A stretch of DNA of 55,502 bases. Origin: Prevotella sp. (GTDB lineage: Bacteria; Bacteroidota; Bacteroidia; Bacteroidales; Bacteroidaceae). The translations under genes were made by a program, and so were the position numbers. Shown piece after piece: positions 25,295 to 34,534 of this stretch. Location: the NCBI GenBank assembly GCA_024697645.1, contig JAILFH010000094.1:1-55502 (forward strand), written 5' to 3'. Position 1 is the stretch's first letter, and each line of letters starts with the position of its first letter. The notes under the pieces were generated by a model that saw nothing but the letters and a program-made list of their open reading frames with translations, was not told where the DNA came from and made no database searches.

Positions 25295-27610
25295 ATGAGA
25301 AGAGCATTTATCAGTTTCCTTTGGAAAGCACTTTTAGGCATTATCATCTTCGTGACAGTAGCCTTTGCTGCCATCTGGTTTGGTCTGATTGGCTATATGC
25401 CCGATATCGAAGAACTGCAGAATCCCATCAGTCGTTCAGCCACACAAGTTTACTCGGCCGACGGACAAGTTATCGGCACGTGGAGTTTCAACCGCGAGAA
25501 CCGAATTCTCGTTTCTTATAACAATCTCTCACCCCATCTTGTCAAAGCCCTCGTGGCCACCGAGGACGAGCGATTCTATGAACATTCGGGCATTGACTTC
25601 ATTGCTCTTGGCCGTGCTATTGTGAAGCGCGGTATTCTGGGACAGACAAGTGCTGGTGGTGGTTCTACCATTACGCAACAACTTGCCAAGCAACTCTATT
25701 CAAAGACTGCCCACTCCAAAATTGAGCGTCTGTTGCAAAAGCCCATCGAATGGGTGATTGCCGTGAAACTTGAGCGCAACTACACGAAGGAGGAAATCAT
25801 CTCACTCTATCTGAATTACTTCGACTTCCTCCACAACGCTGTGGGAATCAAGACGGCTTCAAACACCTATTTTAATAAGGAGCCGCGCGATCTGAACGTT
25901 GAAGAGTCGGCTACGCTCATCGGACTCTGCAAGAATCCTTCGCTCTTCAATCCTGTGCGCTATCCCGAAAGATGCCGCGACCGCAGAAATGTGGTACTTG
26001 CGCAGATGAACAAGGCTGGCTATCTGTCGAAAGCAGAGATGAACGAGTATTGCGACAAACCGCTCGAACTCGACTTCCATCGCACCGACCATAAGGATGG
26101 TGCTGCACCCTATTTCCGCGAATTCCTTCGTCAGTATATGATGGCGAAGCGTCCTGACAAGGCTGACTATCCTTCTTGGAACAAGAACCAGTATTATCTA
26201 GATTCCATCGCCTGGCAACAGGATCCTCTCTACGGATGGTGCAACAAGAACCATCGTAAAGACGGAAAACCCTACAACGTCTATACTGATGGTCTGAAGG
26301 TTTATACCACCATCGACACTCGCATGCAAAAATACGCCGAGGAGGCTGTCTATCAGCACGTTGCAAAATTCCTGCAGCCTGCGTTCTCAAAGTCGATGAT
26401 GTCGAAACCGAACGCACCCTTCACCAGCGAACTCACTCCCACACAGGTGGCTCAGATTCTGAACCGCTCAATGCTGCAAAGTGAGCGTTATCGCACGATG
26501 AAGGCATCGGGGCTCTCTGACGAGCAGATTCGTGAGGCATTCCACAAGAAAATCGATATGACTGTCTTCAGTTATCGTGGTGATATCGATACGCTCATGT
26601 CGCCAATGGATTCGATTCGCTATTACAAGTCTTTCCTGCGTTCTGGATTCATGAGCATGGACCCGAAGACGGGACATGTGAAAGCCTATGTGGGCGGTCT
26701 CGATTTCACTCATTTCATGTATGATATGGTGATGACTGGACGTCGACAAGTTGGTTCAACCATCAAGCCCTATCTCTACTCATTGGCTATGGAAAATGGT
26801 TTCTCGCCTTGCGACTATGCTCCTAACGTGCAGCGCACCTACATGGTAGCAGGTAAACCCTGGACACCGCGTAACGCGTCTCGCAGCCGTTATGGTCAGA
26901 TGGTGACGCTGAAATGGGGACTTGCTCACTCGAGCAACTGGATTTCGGCTTATCTGATGAGCAAACTCAATCCGCAGCAGTTCGTCAATCTTCTTAACGA
27001 ATACGGAATCCGCAATCCTGACATTCACGCATCAATGGCGCTCTGCCTTGGTCCTTGCGAAGTGTCAGTAGGCGAAATGGTTAGTGCTTACACCACCTTT
27101 GCTAATCATGGAATTCGTACGGCGCCAATGTTTGTTTCACGAATCGAGGACAACGAAGGCAACGTGCTTGTTCAGTTCCAGTCGCGCATGAATGAGGTAA
27201 TCAGTGCCGAGAGTGCAAACAAGATGCTTGTTCTTCTTCGCGCAGTTGTCGACGAAGGTACTGCAGGACGCATTCGTCATCGCTACAACATTGAAGGTGA
27301 GATTGGTGGCAAGACGGGTACGACCAACCGCAACTCTGATGCTTGGTTCATGGGAATCACTCCTGAACTCGTCAGTGGTTGCTGGGTAGGCGGTGAGGAT
27401 CGCGACATCCACTTCGACTCAATGTCTATGGGTCAAGGTGCAACGATGGCGCTTCCCATCTGGGCTTACTACATGAAGAAAATTTATGCAGATAAGTCAC
27501 TTCCCTACTCGCCCGACGTGAAGTTCGATGTTCCCGAAGACTTCAATCCCTGCAATTCTGAGTTTAATGAAGACATCGACGAATTCGGCATTGACGAAGT
27601 ATTTGAGTAA
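25295..27610 (+). CDS. class A penicillin-binding protein (PBP1A type)
   Basis: A 771-aa bifunctional peptidoglycan synthase anchored by one N-terminal helix (about 8-32). The GT51 glycosyltransferase domain has EDERFYEHSGID (about 90, catalytic Glu) and GGSTITQQLAKQL (about 122). The transpeptidase domain has the serine motif STIK (about 487), SSN (about 546) and KTGTT (about 672). The C-terminal end is acidic (FNEDIDEFGIDEVFE). Length and order are standard. It acts on the outer face of the inner membrane. Confidence 0.95.
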   Translation: MRRAFISFLWKALLGIIIFVTVAFAAIWFGLIGYMPDIEELQNPISRSATQVYSADGQVIGTWSFNRENRILVSYNNLSPHLVKALVATEDERFYEHSGIDFIALGRAIVKRGILGQTSAGGGSTITQQLAKQLYSKTAHSKIERLLQKPIEWVIAVKLERNYTKEEIISLYLNYFDFLHNAVGIKTASNTYFNKEPRDLNVEESATLIGLCKNPSLFNPVRYPERCRDRRNVVLAQMNKAGYLSKAEMNEYCDKPLELDFHRTDHKDGAAPYFREFLRQYMMAKRPDKADYPSWNKNQYYLDSIAWQQDPLYGWCNKNHRKDGKPYNVYTDGLKVYTTIDTRMQKYAEEAVYQHVAKFLQPAFSKSMMSKPNAPFTSELTPTQVAQILNRSMLQSERYRTMKASGLSDEQIREAFHKKIDMTVFSYRGDIDTLMSPMDSIRYYKSFLRSGFMSMDPKTGHVKAYVGGLDFTHFMYDMVMTGRRQVGSTIKPYLYSLAMENGFSPCDYAPNVQRTYMVAGKPWTPRNASRSRYGQMVTLKWGLAHSSNWISAYLMSKLNPQQFVNLLNEYGIRNPDIHASMALCLGPCEVSVGEMVSAYTTFANHGIRTAPMFVSRIEDNEGNVLVQFQSRMNEVISAESANKMLVLLRAVVDEGTAGRIRHRYNIEGEIGGKTGTTNRNSDAWFMGITPELVSGCWVGGEDRDIHFDSMSMGQGATMALPIWAYYMKKIYADKSLPYSPDVKFDVPEDFNPCNSEFNEDIDEFGIDEVFE

Positions 27611-27649
27611 AGAGTAAGTAATCTTAATCAACGTCTTTAGGTGTTATAT

Positions 27650-27848
27650 AAAGGACACCTTTTGACCTTACAGAGCATACCTTTATACCTATATAAAGAC
27701 CATCTTTATACCCCTATAAAGGTATCCTTTCTATGGTCAAAAGGATACCTCTGTATAGTCGAAAGGATACCTCTCCATTGTCGAAAGTATTGCTCTCTAT
27801 AGTCTAAAGGATTGCTTTACTTAGTAAGGAGGATTGTTTTGCATAAGC
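27650..27848 (+). repeat. array A of nine degenerate 22-bp repeats
   Basis: Units begin near 27650, 27672, 27695, 27718, 27740, 27762, 27784, 27806 and 27827, so the step is 21-23 bp. The best unit is AAAGGATACCTCTGTATAGTC plus G. Units 27718 and 27740 can pair as AGGTATCCTTT / AAAGGATACCT around a 9-nt loop. Six successive units align with array B at a fixed offset of 9490 bp. Confidence 0.85.
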
Positions 27849-27910
27849 CTAAGAATATCTTTGCATAAACTGAAATCTTTCTCTCTCTTCTAAAGCATCT
27901 TTCGAACCAT

Positions 27911-27951
27911 AAAAAAGAAACCGTGTACCAATTTGGCACACGGTTTCTTCC
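27911..27951 (-). terminator. terminator of the sialidase/peptide operon
   Basis: Stem GAAACCGTGT (27917-27926) / ACACGGTTTC (27938-27947). On the minus strand it is followed by TTTTTT; weaker T-rich DNA on the plus side could make it work both ways. Confidence 0.85.
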
Positions 27952-28036
27952 GTTATTTTAGATATTTTGAAGTTAATACTTTTGTATGGAAGCTAATTCT
28001 TCAGAGGTTGAATCTCATTAACCCAAAGACAAAGGA

Positions 28037-28222
28037 TTAATCCTCCCAGACATTAGAGCCATTGCCACTGCCGAAATCTTCTTCGTCAAAATCCTGCTCC
28101 TTAGCAAAACCAATGTCACCAGAATTAGCAACAGATCCTCCTACACCGATTCCGTCAAGCACGCCATATTTACTATACACGTTCTGAACTATCAAACGAG
28201 GACTTATATATTCTTTTTTCAT
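28037..28222 (-). CDS. small acidic peptide, unknown function
   Basis: A 61-aa protein starting MKKEYISPRLIVQNVYSK, with a Gly/Ser/Ala-rich middle (GIGVGGSVANSG) and a strongly acidic end (EQDFDEEDFGSG). There is no signal peptide, Cys or membrane segment. It lies 32 bp behind the sialidase gene and before the terminator, so it is almost certainly co-transcribed. Short proteins with a similar MKK-Y-I-P-start and acidic end recur in Prevotella-type genomes to my recollection, without known function. It could be a precursor peptide, a chaperone-like partner or a regulatory protein. Confidence 0.6.
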   Translation of the reverse strand: MKKEYISPRLIVQNVYSKYGVLDGIGVGGSVANSGDIGFAKEQDFDEEDFGSGNGSNVWED

Positions 28223-28254
28223 TGTTGTATCATTTATGAAATTACTACTTAAAA

Positions 28255-31200
28255 CTATTTAATCACGACTTTCTTGCCATTGACAATGTACAATCCCTTA
28301 GTCGGATGACTTACACGCTGACCAGAGAGGTTATAAAAGATGTTATCACCCTGAACGTTAGTATTCTTGGTCGCACCTTCAATCTGCTCAATGCTTGTAA
28401 CATCACCGAAGTTAAGCGTGAAGCCCTTGCTTGATGAAGATGATGAAGGAACCGTCGTATCAAGATAAGCCTTGTTGGCACCAAGAGTGATAGTTCCACC
28501 AGTATATTTGTAGAAACCGATCTCACCATTCAGTCGTCCAAGTGAATAATAAGATGTATTATCACTCAGATTCAGATCTATAGCCGTATAGGTTCCCTTA
28601 AGCAGATTTGCTGATTCATCAATAACAGATGTCAAACCACTTGTCACAGAGAATGTTGCTTCAGTAAGAGCATTGGTGTTTTTTATAACTACTGCCGTTC
28701 CTGCAGGAATATTTCCATCTAGTACTTCTGTAAGATATGCTTCACCATTTTCAACCTGTTCAACATAATATGCCGAAGTATTACTTGGAATTGCCAAATC
28801 AAATGGAACATACAGCGTTGCGTATGATGCATCGCCAACAACGTTAAGAGCGACAGGATACTTCGAACGCAACTTTATAATAAAGTTAGTAATGCAAAGA
28901 AAATTCGTCGTACTCGAACCATAGAATTGGAATGTAGATGTTGTGCTATTCACATTCTCTACCGTGATGGAATTAACGGTGCTTGTCCCTGTTGTTACCT
29001 CTGTTCCATCAGGAGCAATCAGTTTATAACTCTGGGAACTAGACCAATTTTTACCGCCAATCGTGTAACTATCGATATAATAGCCGGCAGGAGCCGTAAT
29101 AGTGATATTATCGGTTGCTCCGGCTGCACTTGGACGCATTGACATCACACGCTGAGAATAACCAGTTGCATAGCCAAGATCATTGCCCGAAGCAACTACG
29201 GTCACACCAGCCTTTCCAGATGTATCATTTGAAGTCCAAGTGGTATACCAATTACTGCTACCATTGGTGAAACTACCATAAGAATCACATCCTGTAGAAG
29301 AGCCTTGAACTGAATTCTTAACATTCGGGTTATAAACTTCGTCAGTCAAATTCTCATACCAACTGAGTACCTGCTCCTTTGTGATTGTCACATAGTTGAT
29401 GGCATAGCCATTATCGGCGCTATAAGACTCGTCTTCGAAGAGGATGGCAAGAGTTCCGTCTGCGAGCACCTGCATCGTTGAATAGCAAGAGCCATTGGGC
29501 TGAATGTTGTAAACATCCGTCCAAGAGTTGCCGCCGTCAATACTCATCGACAGTTGCAGGCTCTGACGACCACTTGTGTTGATGTAAGAATGAATAAGCA
29601 CATCCTCACCCAAACTCATCTCGCGACCATAGTTGATGATGTCGGCGTTGCAGGCGTTGCCCCAAATGTCGGCTGATCTGTATTGAGTTCCCCATGTAAA
29701 GGTTACAGTTCCGTCACCATTATTTGTATAGGTAGCCTTGTTCCATCCACGGTTGCCCGACTGACGGACAGAAAGCAGGAGCGAGCCATCGCTGAGTTGC
29801 TCGAGTTTCGACTCGTCTGTTCCCGAATAAGCCAATGCATTGCTCAGGCGCCAGTTCACACCGTTGTCAACAGAATAGAGGATATAGTTGAGAGCAGGAC
29901 TGCTTGTTCCTGACTCCAGGCAGTTGGTTGTATACATGATGATACCATCGTTGGTCACCAATCCCTTACCTGAAGTAGTGAAGATGTTTGCAAAACCGAT
30001 GCTACCTTGTGTTGAATGCACTTCATCGTAGAAGTTGCTCGTGGTGAAGATATTGGGCACCAATGTCCATGATGCACCATTATCAGTACTCGTAGCCACA
30101 CCCGCATACATCATTCCGCTGCTTGTGTCAGCAGACCATCTCTTGTTTCCTGCAGCCATCACGCAAATAAGGTTGCCATTAGCAGCACGTGTGATTGCAG
30201 CATCACCAAAACCATAGGCTGATGCCGAATTGCCATCGCCTGCGGCAACAGTTGCTTTGTTGCCCCAAGTCTTACCGCTGTCCGTGCTTCTGTAAGAAAC
30301 AACGTCAATCTTGTGTCCTCCAAGGTCTGCGTTGCTATTGTAGCGCATATCCACAGCAGCCACGAGGTCGCCATTCTGGTCCTTCATCAGAGCAGGAATA
30401 CGCCAGAAACGGCAGTCGTCTTGCGTCGGTTTGGCAAGGAATGTCTGCATTGCAAACACCTTCATGCCTTGCTTTTCGGGATTGCCCACCGACGTAACAT
30501 CCAACGTCTTAACCTCTGTTGTGGTGTAACTAATGGTTGTCAATGCAGCATCGAGAATGTCTCCAAGCGTTGCATCGTTATTAATGGTGGCACAGAGCCA
30601 ATAGTAGTGAGTTCCTTCAGAAACAGCACCAATTGAAATAGTTGTAGATGCACTAACTGCATCTGCTGTTCCCAACTTGGTTGACGGGATGTTGGCGATG
30701 AACTCGGTCTCTGTAGTCTCATATACATACAGACTGCTGATATTCTGTTGTGTTGTCTCGTCAAGAGTCACTGTCAGCGCGGCATTGGTCACATCTTGTA
30801 AAGCAGTTACATCCATGCGAAGCAACAAAGCGTCTGTATTGCCTTGTCCCGTGGTCTGATAACCTTGCGTCACTGCAACGCCTTCGGCAACGATGCCGAT
30901 AGTTGGGTCGTAGTTAGCCGTGATGGTATTATTGTCACTATCGATAGTGCAACTAATCATTCCATCCATTTCAAAGTCTGAAGACTCAGGTGTTACGTCC
31001 GTAGGAAGGAAGAAATAACCATTGTTATATACAGCCGTCAAACCGCTCACGTCGTCACGGGTGCAAGCAAGTTGCGTTTCATCAGTGCCATTCGTGATGA
31101 CAACCTTCCATGCAGCAAGCCCTGCATCTATGAGTGAGATGGGATAGACATTGTAGGTTGTGCGGTAAGAAGTAGTCTCTCCGATGAAGTAATTCGAACC

Positions 31201-32562
31201 ACTATTATAAGGATCTGCATAATAACTGTCACTCTTGAAATAACTGCCTTCATTGTATCCAAACGTCACTGTTGCTGCAGTAGTTGCCTGTGTCGGGAAC
31301 TTATTGCTGCTATTTAGCACCAAGTATTTACCATTAGGCATCTGCCAGTAGCCGTTCGTCTTGTCGAGATAAGTATAATACGTAGCATTGCTGATAGCGG
31401 GTTGCACATCCACGTTGCCCGTGAAGGCAAGCGGATAAAGGTCGTTGTAGAGGCTCGTATTGGTATACACATAGCGCCCTGTATAACCTTCAGAGCCACT
31501 CTTGCTCTTAATCTGCACCACATACCAACCATCGCTTGAAACTACTTCCGACAGCGGAGTAATATTGTAAATCAGTTTGTTCACCGCAGCATTCAACTGC
31601 GTTGTGATTTCGGTTGTTACATCTGCCACCTTGGTAACCGTGAACTGTGCACCAACATCATTGTAGTTGATAATCGGACCAATATAATTATTGCTGACAG
31701 ATGCATAAATGTCGCCTGATGCAGTTTTCACCATATAAGTTCCATCACTCTGAACAGTCAGCGTTACGGCTACTGCATCATCTGTTAATGCCCAAGAATA
31801 GCCACTATAAGAGCCACCTGTGACAGGAACAATGAATTTCTGTGCACCTACATTATATAGATAATACTGCCCATCTGTTCCTGTAGGATAGAATATCCAT
31901 TGGCAATTTGCTGAGGTTGCATCAAATGCCGTTGCGCCACTCTTACCACTAGACCATGCCCATACTGTGCTATTAGTTGGGTCGTAAGTCAATGCGCCAC
32001 GACTTGTATTCGTATTGTTCAACGTATAGATTTCTGATGCTGTAGGAGTGATAGCGGTGATTTCCTCACCGACTTCGTATATCCGCAATTGGTTGACATT
32101 GGCGGTACCGAGATTATGTGGGTGGATATTGCTTCCACTACGGTTCCAACTATAACCGTTGCAACTCGGAGCAATATTTCCTCCATCTAAAAAGTTCAGA
32201 GCCCAATTACCAGCAGTCGAAGAACCAATATATGTATTCGCTGCAGCAGTAGGAGTTCCCCAATAATTTTTTGTATATGAATTCTGAACTGTCCATGTTC
32301 CGTCACCATTGCTAGTGAAAACATACATTGCTGCTTTTGTAGCAGTGTCATCACTCTTACCAGTATAGGCGGAACCTGTATCTTTCATAAAACCAGGATT
32401 ACCATTACCTACATAATACACAAGATACGCCGTCCCGCTAACCAAATCCGATTCGCTCGTTATTTGGTCTCCTATCGATACTGTGCTCTGTGCATTCACA
32501 CTCGTCACCCCTCCTAATACTATCAGGAGAAGTAACATCATCAACTTTTTAAATTCCATCAT
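28255..32562 (-). CDS. large secreted exo-alpha-sialidase (GH33) with sorting tail
   Basis: A 1435-aa exported protein (signal peptide ends SVNAQ; ATGs at 32562 or 32559). Order: signal; a non-catalytic N-terminal half (about 30-560) with repeated beta-rich modules of unknown type; a sialidase-associated N-terminal domain (about 565-700); the six-bladed GH33 propeller with the FWRIP arginine motif (about 718) and four Asp boxes STDSGKTW, STDNGASW, SVDNGVNW and SIDGGNSW (about 757, 826, 898, 1008); a further sandwich domain; and a C-terminal tail YNLSGQRV...KGLYIVNGKKVVIK of the type IX sorting kind. The putative Tyr nucleophile is in SCYSTM. It should release sialic acid from host or dietary glycans at the cell surface. 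No sialic acid catabolic genes lie near. Confidence 0.9.
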   Translation of the reverse strand: MMEFKKLMMLLLLIVLGGVTSVNAQSTVSIGDQITSESDLVSGTAYLVYYVGNGNPGFMKDTGSAYTGKSDDTATKAAMYVFTSNGDGTWTVQNSYTKNYWGTPTAAANTYIGSSTAGNWALNFLDGGNIAPSCNGYSWNRSGSNIHPHNLGTANVNQLRIYEVGEEITAITPTASEIYTLNNTNTSRGALTYDPTNSTVWAWSSGKSGATAFDATSANCQWIFYPTGTDGQYYLYNVGAQKFIVPVTGGSYSGYSWALTDDAVAVTLTVQSDGTYMVKTASGDIYASVSNNYIGPIINYNDVGAQFTVTKVADVTTEITTQLNAAVNKLIYNITPLSEVVSSDGWYVVQIKSKSGSEGYTGRYVYTNTSLYNDLYPLAFTGNVDVQPAISNATYYTYLDKTNGYWQMPNGKYLVLNSSNKFPTQATTAATVTFGYNEGSYFKSDSYYADPYNSGSNYFIGETTSYRTTYNVYPISLIDAGLAAWKVVITNGTDETQLACTRDDVSGLTAVYNNGYFFLPTDVTPESSDFEMDGMISCTIDSDNNTITANYDPTIGIVAEGVAVTQGYQTTGQGNTDALLLRMDVTALQDVTNAALTVTLDETTQQNISSLYVYETTETEFIANIPSTKLGTADAVSASTTISIGAVSEGTHYYWLCATINNDATLGDILDAALTTISYTTTEVKTLDVTSVGNPEKQGMKVFAMQTFLAKPTQDDCRFWRIPALMKDQNGDLVAAVDMRYNSNADLGGHKIDVVSYRSTDSGKTWGNKATVAAGDGNSASAYGFGDAAITRAANGNLICVMAAGNKRWSADTSSGMMYAGVATSTDNGASWTLVPNIFTTSNFYDEVHSTQGSIGFANIFTTSGKGLVTNDGIIMYTTNCLESGTSSPALNYILYSVDNGVNWRLSNALAYSGTDESKLEQLSDGSLLLSVRQSGNRGWNKATYTNNGDGTVTFTWGTQYRSADIWGNACNADIINYGREMSLGEDVLIHSYINTSGRQSLQLSMSIDGGNSWTDVYNIQPNGSCYSTMQVLADGTLAILFEDESYSADNGYAINYVTITKEQVLSWYENLTDEVYNPNVKNSVQGSSTGCDSYGSFTNGSSNWYTTWTSNDTSGKAGVTVVASGNDLGYATGYSQRVMSMRPSAAGATDNITITAPAGYYIDSYTIGGKNWSSSQSYKLIAPDGTEVTTGTSTVNSITVENVNSTTSTFQFYGSSTTNFLCITNFIIKLRSKYPVALNVVGDASYATLYVPFDLAIPSNTSAYYVEQVENGEAYLTEVLDGNIPAGTAVVIKNTNALTEATFSVTSGLTSVIDESANLLKGTYTAIDLNLSDNTSYYSLGRLNGEIGFYKYTGGTITLGANKAYLDTTVPSSSSSSKGFTLNFGDVTSIEQIEGATKNTNVQGDNIFYNLSGQRVSHPTKGLYIVNGKKVVIK

Positions 32563-32679
32563 AAGATAAGGATTATGTTATTAATATTTTTTGCAATTAT
32601 TATGCATAGGAGTCTTGAAAAAGACTAGCACGGATTTTCTCAATGAGCCAAAATTATACCGTGTCCTAATATATGGCTG

Positions 32680-32687
32680 CAAAGTTA
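32680..32687 (-). promoter_or_regulatory. -7 box of sialidase gene
   Basis: TAACTTTG on the minus strand followed by CAGCC, giving a leader of about 110 nt. The leader contains AGTCTT-TTTC-AAGACT, a small hairpin. Confidence 0.7.
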
Positions 32688-32694
32688 AAGAAAA

Positions 32695-32762
32695 GTTTTG
32701 ATATTAAAGACTTTATGATATAGTTTTTAAGAAAAATTTTGTCTATTTTTTAATATCAAAAC
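32695..32762. repeat. 14-bp perfect inverted repeat upstream of sialidase promoter
   Basis: GTTTTGATATTAAA (32695-32708) and TTTAATATCAAAAC (32749-32762), separated by 40 bp of AT-rich DNA, directly upstream of the sialidase -7 box. It could be an operator or, less likely, a terminator for the barrel gene. AGTTAA flanks both arms. Confidence 0.8.
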
Positions 32763-32820
32763 TTAACTATGCTTTTTGAAAAAATTACAAAAGGGAAAAC
32801 TATCATTTATTTTACTCCCC

Positions 32821-34137
32821 TTACCACATTGTCGTGAATATCTTGGGAGAGACAGAAAGCATGACCCAAGCCCACTGAAGTTGGCGATTGTCAGAAGATC
32901 GCTTGAGTTTCACCATCGTATCTGTTCCTCGCATGAAGGAATAACCTGCACTTACGGAGACATCTTTCATTATATTATAGGTGACTGATGTCTCAATTTC
33001 ATGACCTAATGCACGTTTGGAATCTTCCAGTTTCGTGGCAATGGCTAAATAGTGATAAGCAAGATCAAAGGAGAGTTTCTTGAATGGATTCCATGTTCCT
33101 CCCACATAAAGGTTCTGCAGACCAGGTGTACATCCTCCAACATAAGTCGACATATAGAAAAAGTCCATTGCCCCATAGAACTGATGACTGGAGCCATAGA
33201 TGGAACTAAATCCTCGAATCTTATCATGTCGGGCCATACCTATCGAACCTTTGGGAGGCACTGCGAAATACTCATCACCACTCAGATAATCATAACCGCC
33301 ATAGACTTTCCATTGTTCATTTGGAGAATATGTGGCTTTCGCACTTGCCATCCATGCATTAATTTGCAATCCGCTCTCATCCTTGCCAAACTGATAGTAG
33401 AAAGAAGCGGCAAACGAGAAATGCTTGGGCTTGAATGTAAGATGCGTACCTATCAACTGCTGTTGGTGGGTGCAGGTATCATTTAGATTACCTTTGTCCT
33501 GCATTCCAACATTCATGAAAAGCAATGAAGCCCCCAAAGGAAACTTCGGAACGTCATAGTGATACCACACAGCCTCCAATGCCTTGTAGGGCTGCAATCC
33601 TCCTTTGAAATAGGTACCGCCGTTGATGTTTTCTACATTCTGATTGAAAGCACCAATGAGATGCAACTTATGCCCATGGCCCTCATATCCAACCTTCAAC
33701 GCATCATGCGACATTGCAGTCATTGCCCAGTCGTCAGCACCGAAAATTCGCTCGTCGTCATAAGAAAGGCTCTGCCTACCTGCCTGAGCAAAGAAACCTG
33801 TCTTTGAAGAAATCTTCACCCAAGCCTCAAAAAGGTTAAACGCATTCGTCTCGTCACTTCCCCACGTACCACTATGCTGAGCAGTAACTCGCGCTTGAAG
33901 CCCAGAACGCTCATAACTTGCACCCAACAATGTACGCTCAACAACGAATGCTGCCAAGTCATCATCTTTTTCATTTTTGGGTAAGCCTCCTTTACGGATT
34001 TCACCACGATTGAGCATATCGAGATCAATCGTAAACTTGTTCTCCTTTGCCTCAACAGAAGAAAGAGAATCGGCTTTCTCTTGTGCGCCAACAGTCAGAG
34101 AAAGTGCAAGCAATGGTGCGATGACGAGACTTTTCAT
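32821..34137 (-). CDS. alginate-export-like outer-membrane beta-barrel
   Basis: A 438-aa exported protein, signal peptide ending LTVGAQ. The mature part starts with a short charged stretch, then FTIDLDMLNRGEIRKGG and many alternating strands with aromatic girdles (GFFAQAGRQSLSYDDERIFG is a typical AlgE-family strand pair). It ends in Trp, as barrel proteins often end in an aromatic residue. The family forms diffusion channels for anionic polymers or organic acids. It is the third gene of an operon with a SpoIIE phosphatase and STAS protein, suggesting expression together with that switch. The substrate is unknown. Confidence 0.8.
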   Translation of the reverse strand: MKSLVIAPLLALSLTVGAQEKADSLSSVEAKENKFTIDLDMLNRGEIRKGGLPKNEKDDDLAAFVVERTLLGASYERSGLQARVTAQHSGTWGSDETNAFNLFEAWVKISSKTGFFAQAGRQSLSYDDERIFGADDWAMTAMSHDALKVGYEGHGHKLHLIGAFNQNVENINGGTYFKGGLQPYKALEAVWYHYDVPKFPLGASLLFMNVGMQDKGNLNDTCTHQQQLIGTHLTFKPKHFSFAASFYYQFGKDESGLQINAWMASAKATYSPNEQWKVYGGYDYLSGDEYFAVPPKGSIGMARHDKIRGFSSIYGSSHQFYGAMDFFYMSTYVGGCTPGLQNLYVGGTWNPFKKLSFDLAYHYLAIATKLEDSKRALGHEIETSVTYNIMKDVSVSAGYSFMRGTDTMVKLKRSSDNRQLQWAWVMLSVSPKIFTTMW

Positions 34138-34179
34138 AACGTCATGATTTGAGTTTGAAAGGGTGTTGACTTAATTTAC

Positions 34180-34482
34180 TTATTCGAAATCGAAGATGCT
34201 GATGAATCCTGTGAGTTTAAACACCTCACGGATATCGTCATTTACGTTCTTTAGCACGACTTTACTATCGTGAGCCTTCGCCTGCTTGAGAATGCTGAGC
34301 AAGATGCGCAGTCCGCTTGAAGCAATATATTCAAGGTCGGTACAGTCAATCACGATATCACGTCCTTTGCTCTCAAGCAGTGGCTGAAGAGCCTGCTCCA
34401 CCTCAAGTGCTGCGGCTGTATCAAGTTCACCAGCAAGAGTTGCTACAATCTTTCCTTCCTGTTCCTGAATGCTTGTTTTCAT
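34180..34482 (-). CDS. STAS-domain anti-sigma-factor antagonist-like protein
   Basis: A 100-aa single STAS domain. The region DCTDLEYIASSGLRILLSIL (about 46-65) contains the SSG site where SpoIIAA/RsbV-type proteins are phosphorylated by a HATPase kinase and dephosphorylated by a SpoIIE phosphatase. The usual Asp before SSG is Ala. It is 52 bp behind the SpoIIE/HATPase gene, so it is the likely substrate of that protein. Bacteroidota lack sigma-B, so the output target is unclear. Confidence 0.9.
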   Translation of the reverse strand: MKTSIQEQEGKIVATLAGELDTAAALEVEQALQPLLESKGRDIVIDCTDLEYIASSGLRILLSILKQAKAHDSKVVLKNVNDDIREVFKLTGFISIFDFE

Positions 34483-34534
34483 TGTCTTAATCTATTTAAA
34501 TGAGTTTTGTACTTATTGAATTAATTTCTGTTTG

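Larger units (their letters stand above)
27611..28036. other. gene-free stretch with 22-bp repeat array
   Basis: Between the convergent penicillin-binding protein gene and the small acidic peptide gene. It holds repeat array A (27650-27848), a promoter-like TATCTTTG-CA on the plus strand (27856-27863) and a terminator (27911-27951). No protein gene is seen. A short plus-strand transcript from 27870 to the terminator is conceivable. Confidence 0.6.

Noticed and set aside
27650..27848. CRISPR array
   Set aside because: Units follow each other directly with no unique spacers, the units themselves vary, and no cas genes are in the window.
32695..32762. Invertible promoter
   Set aside because: The arms enclose only 40 bp without a promoter box, the -7 box lies outside, and no recombinase gene is near.
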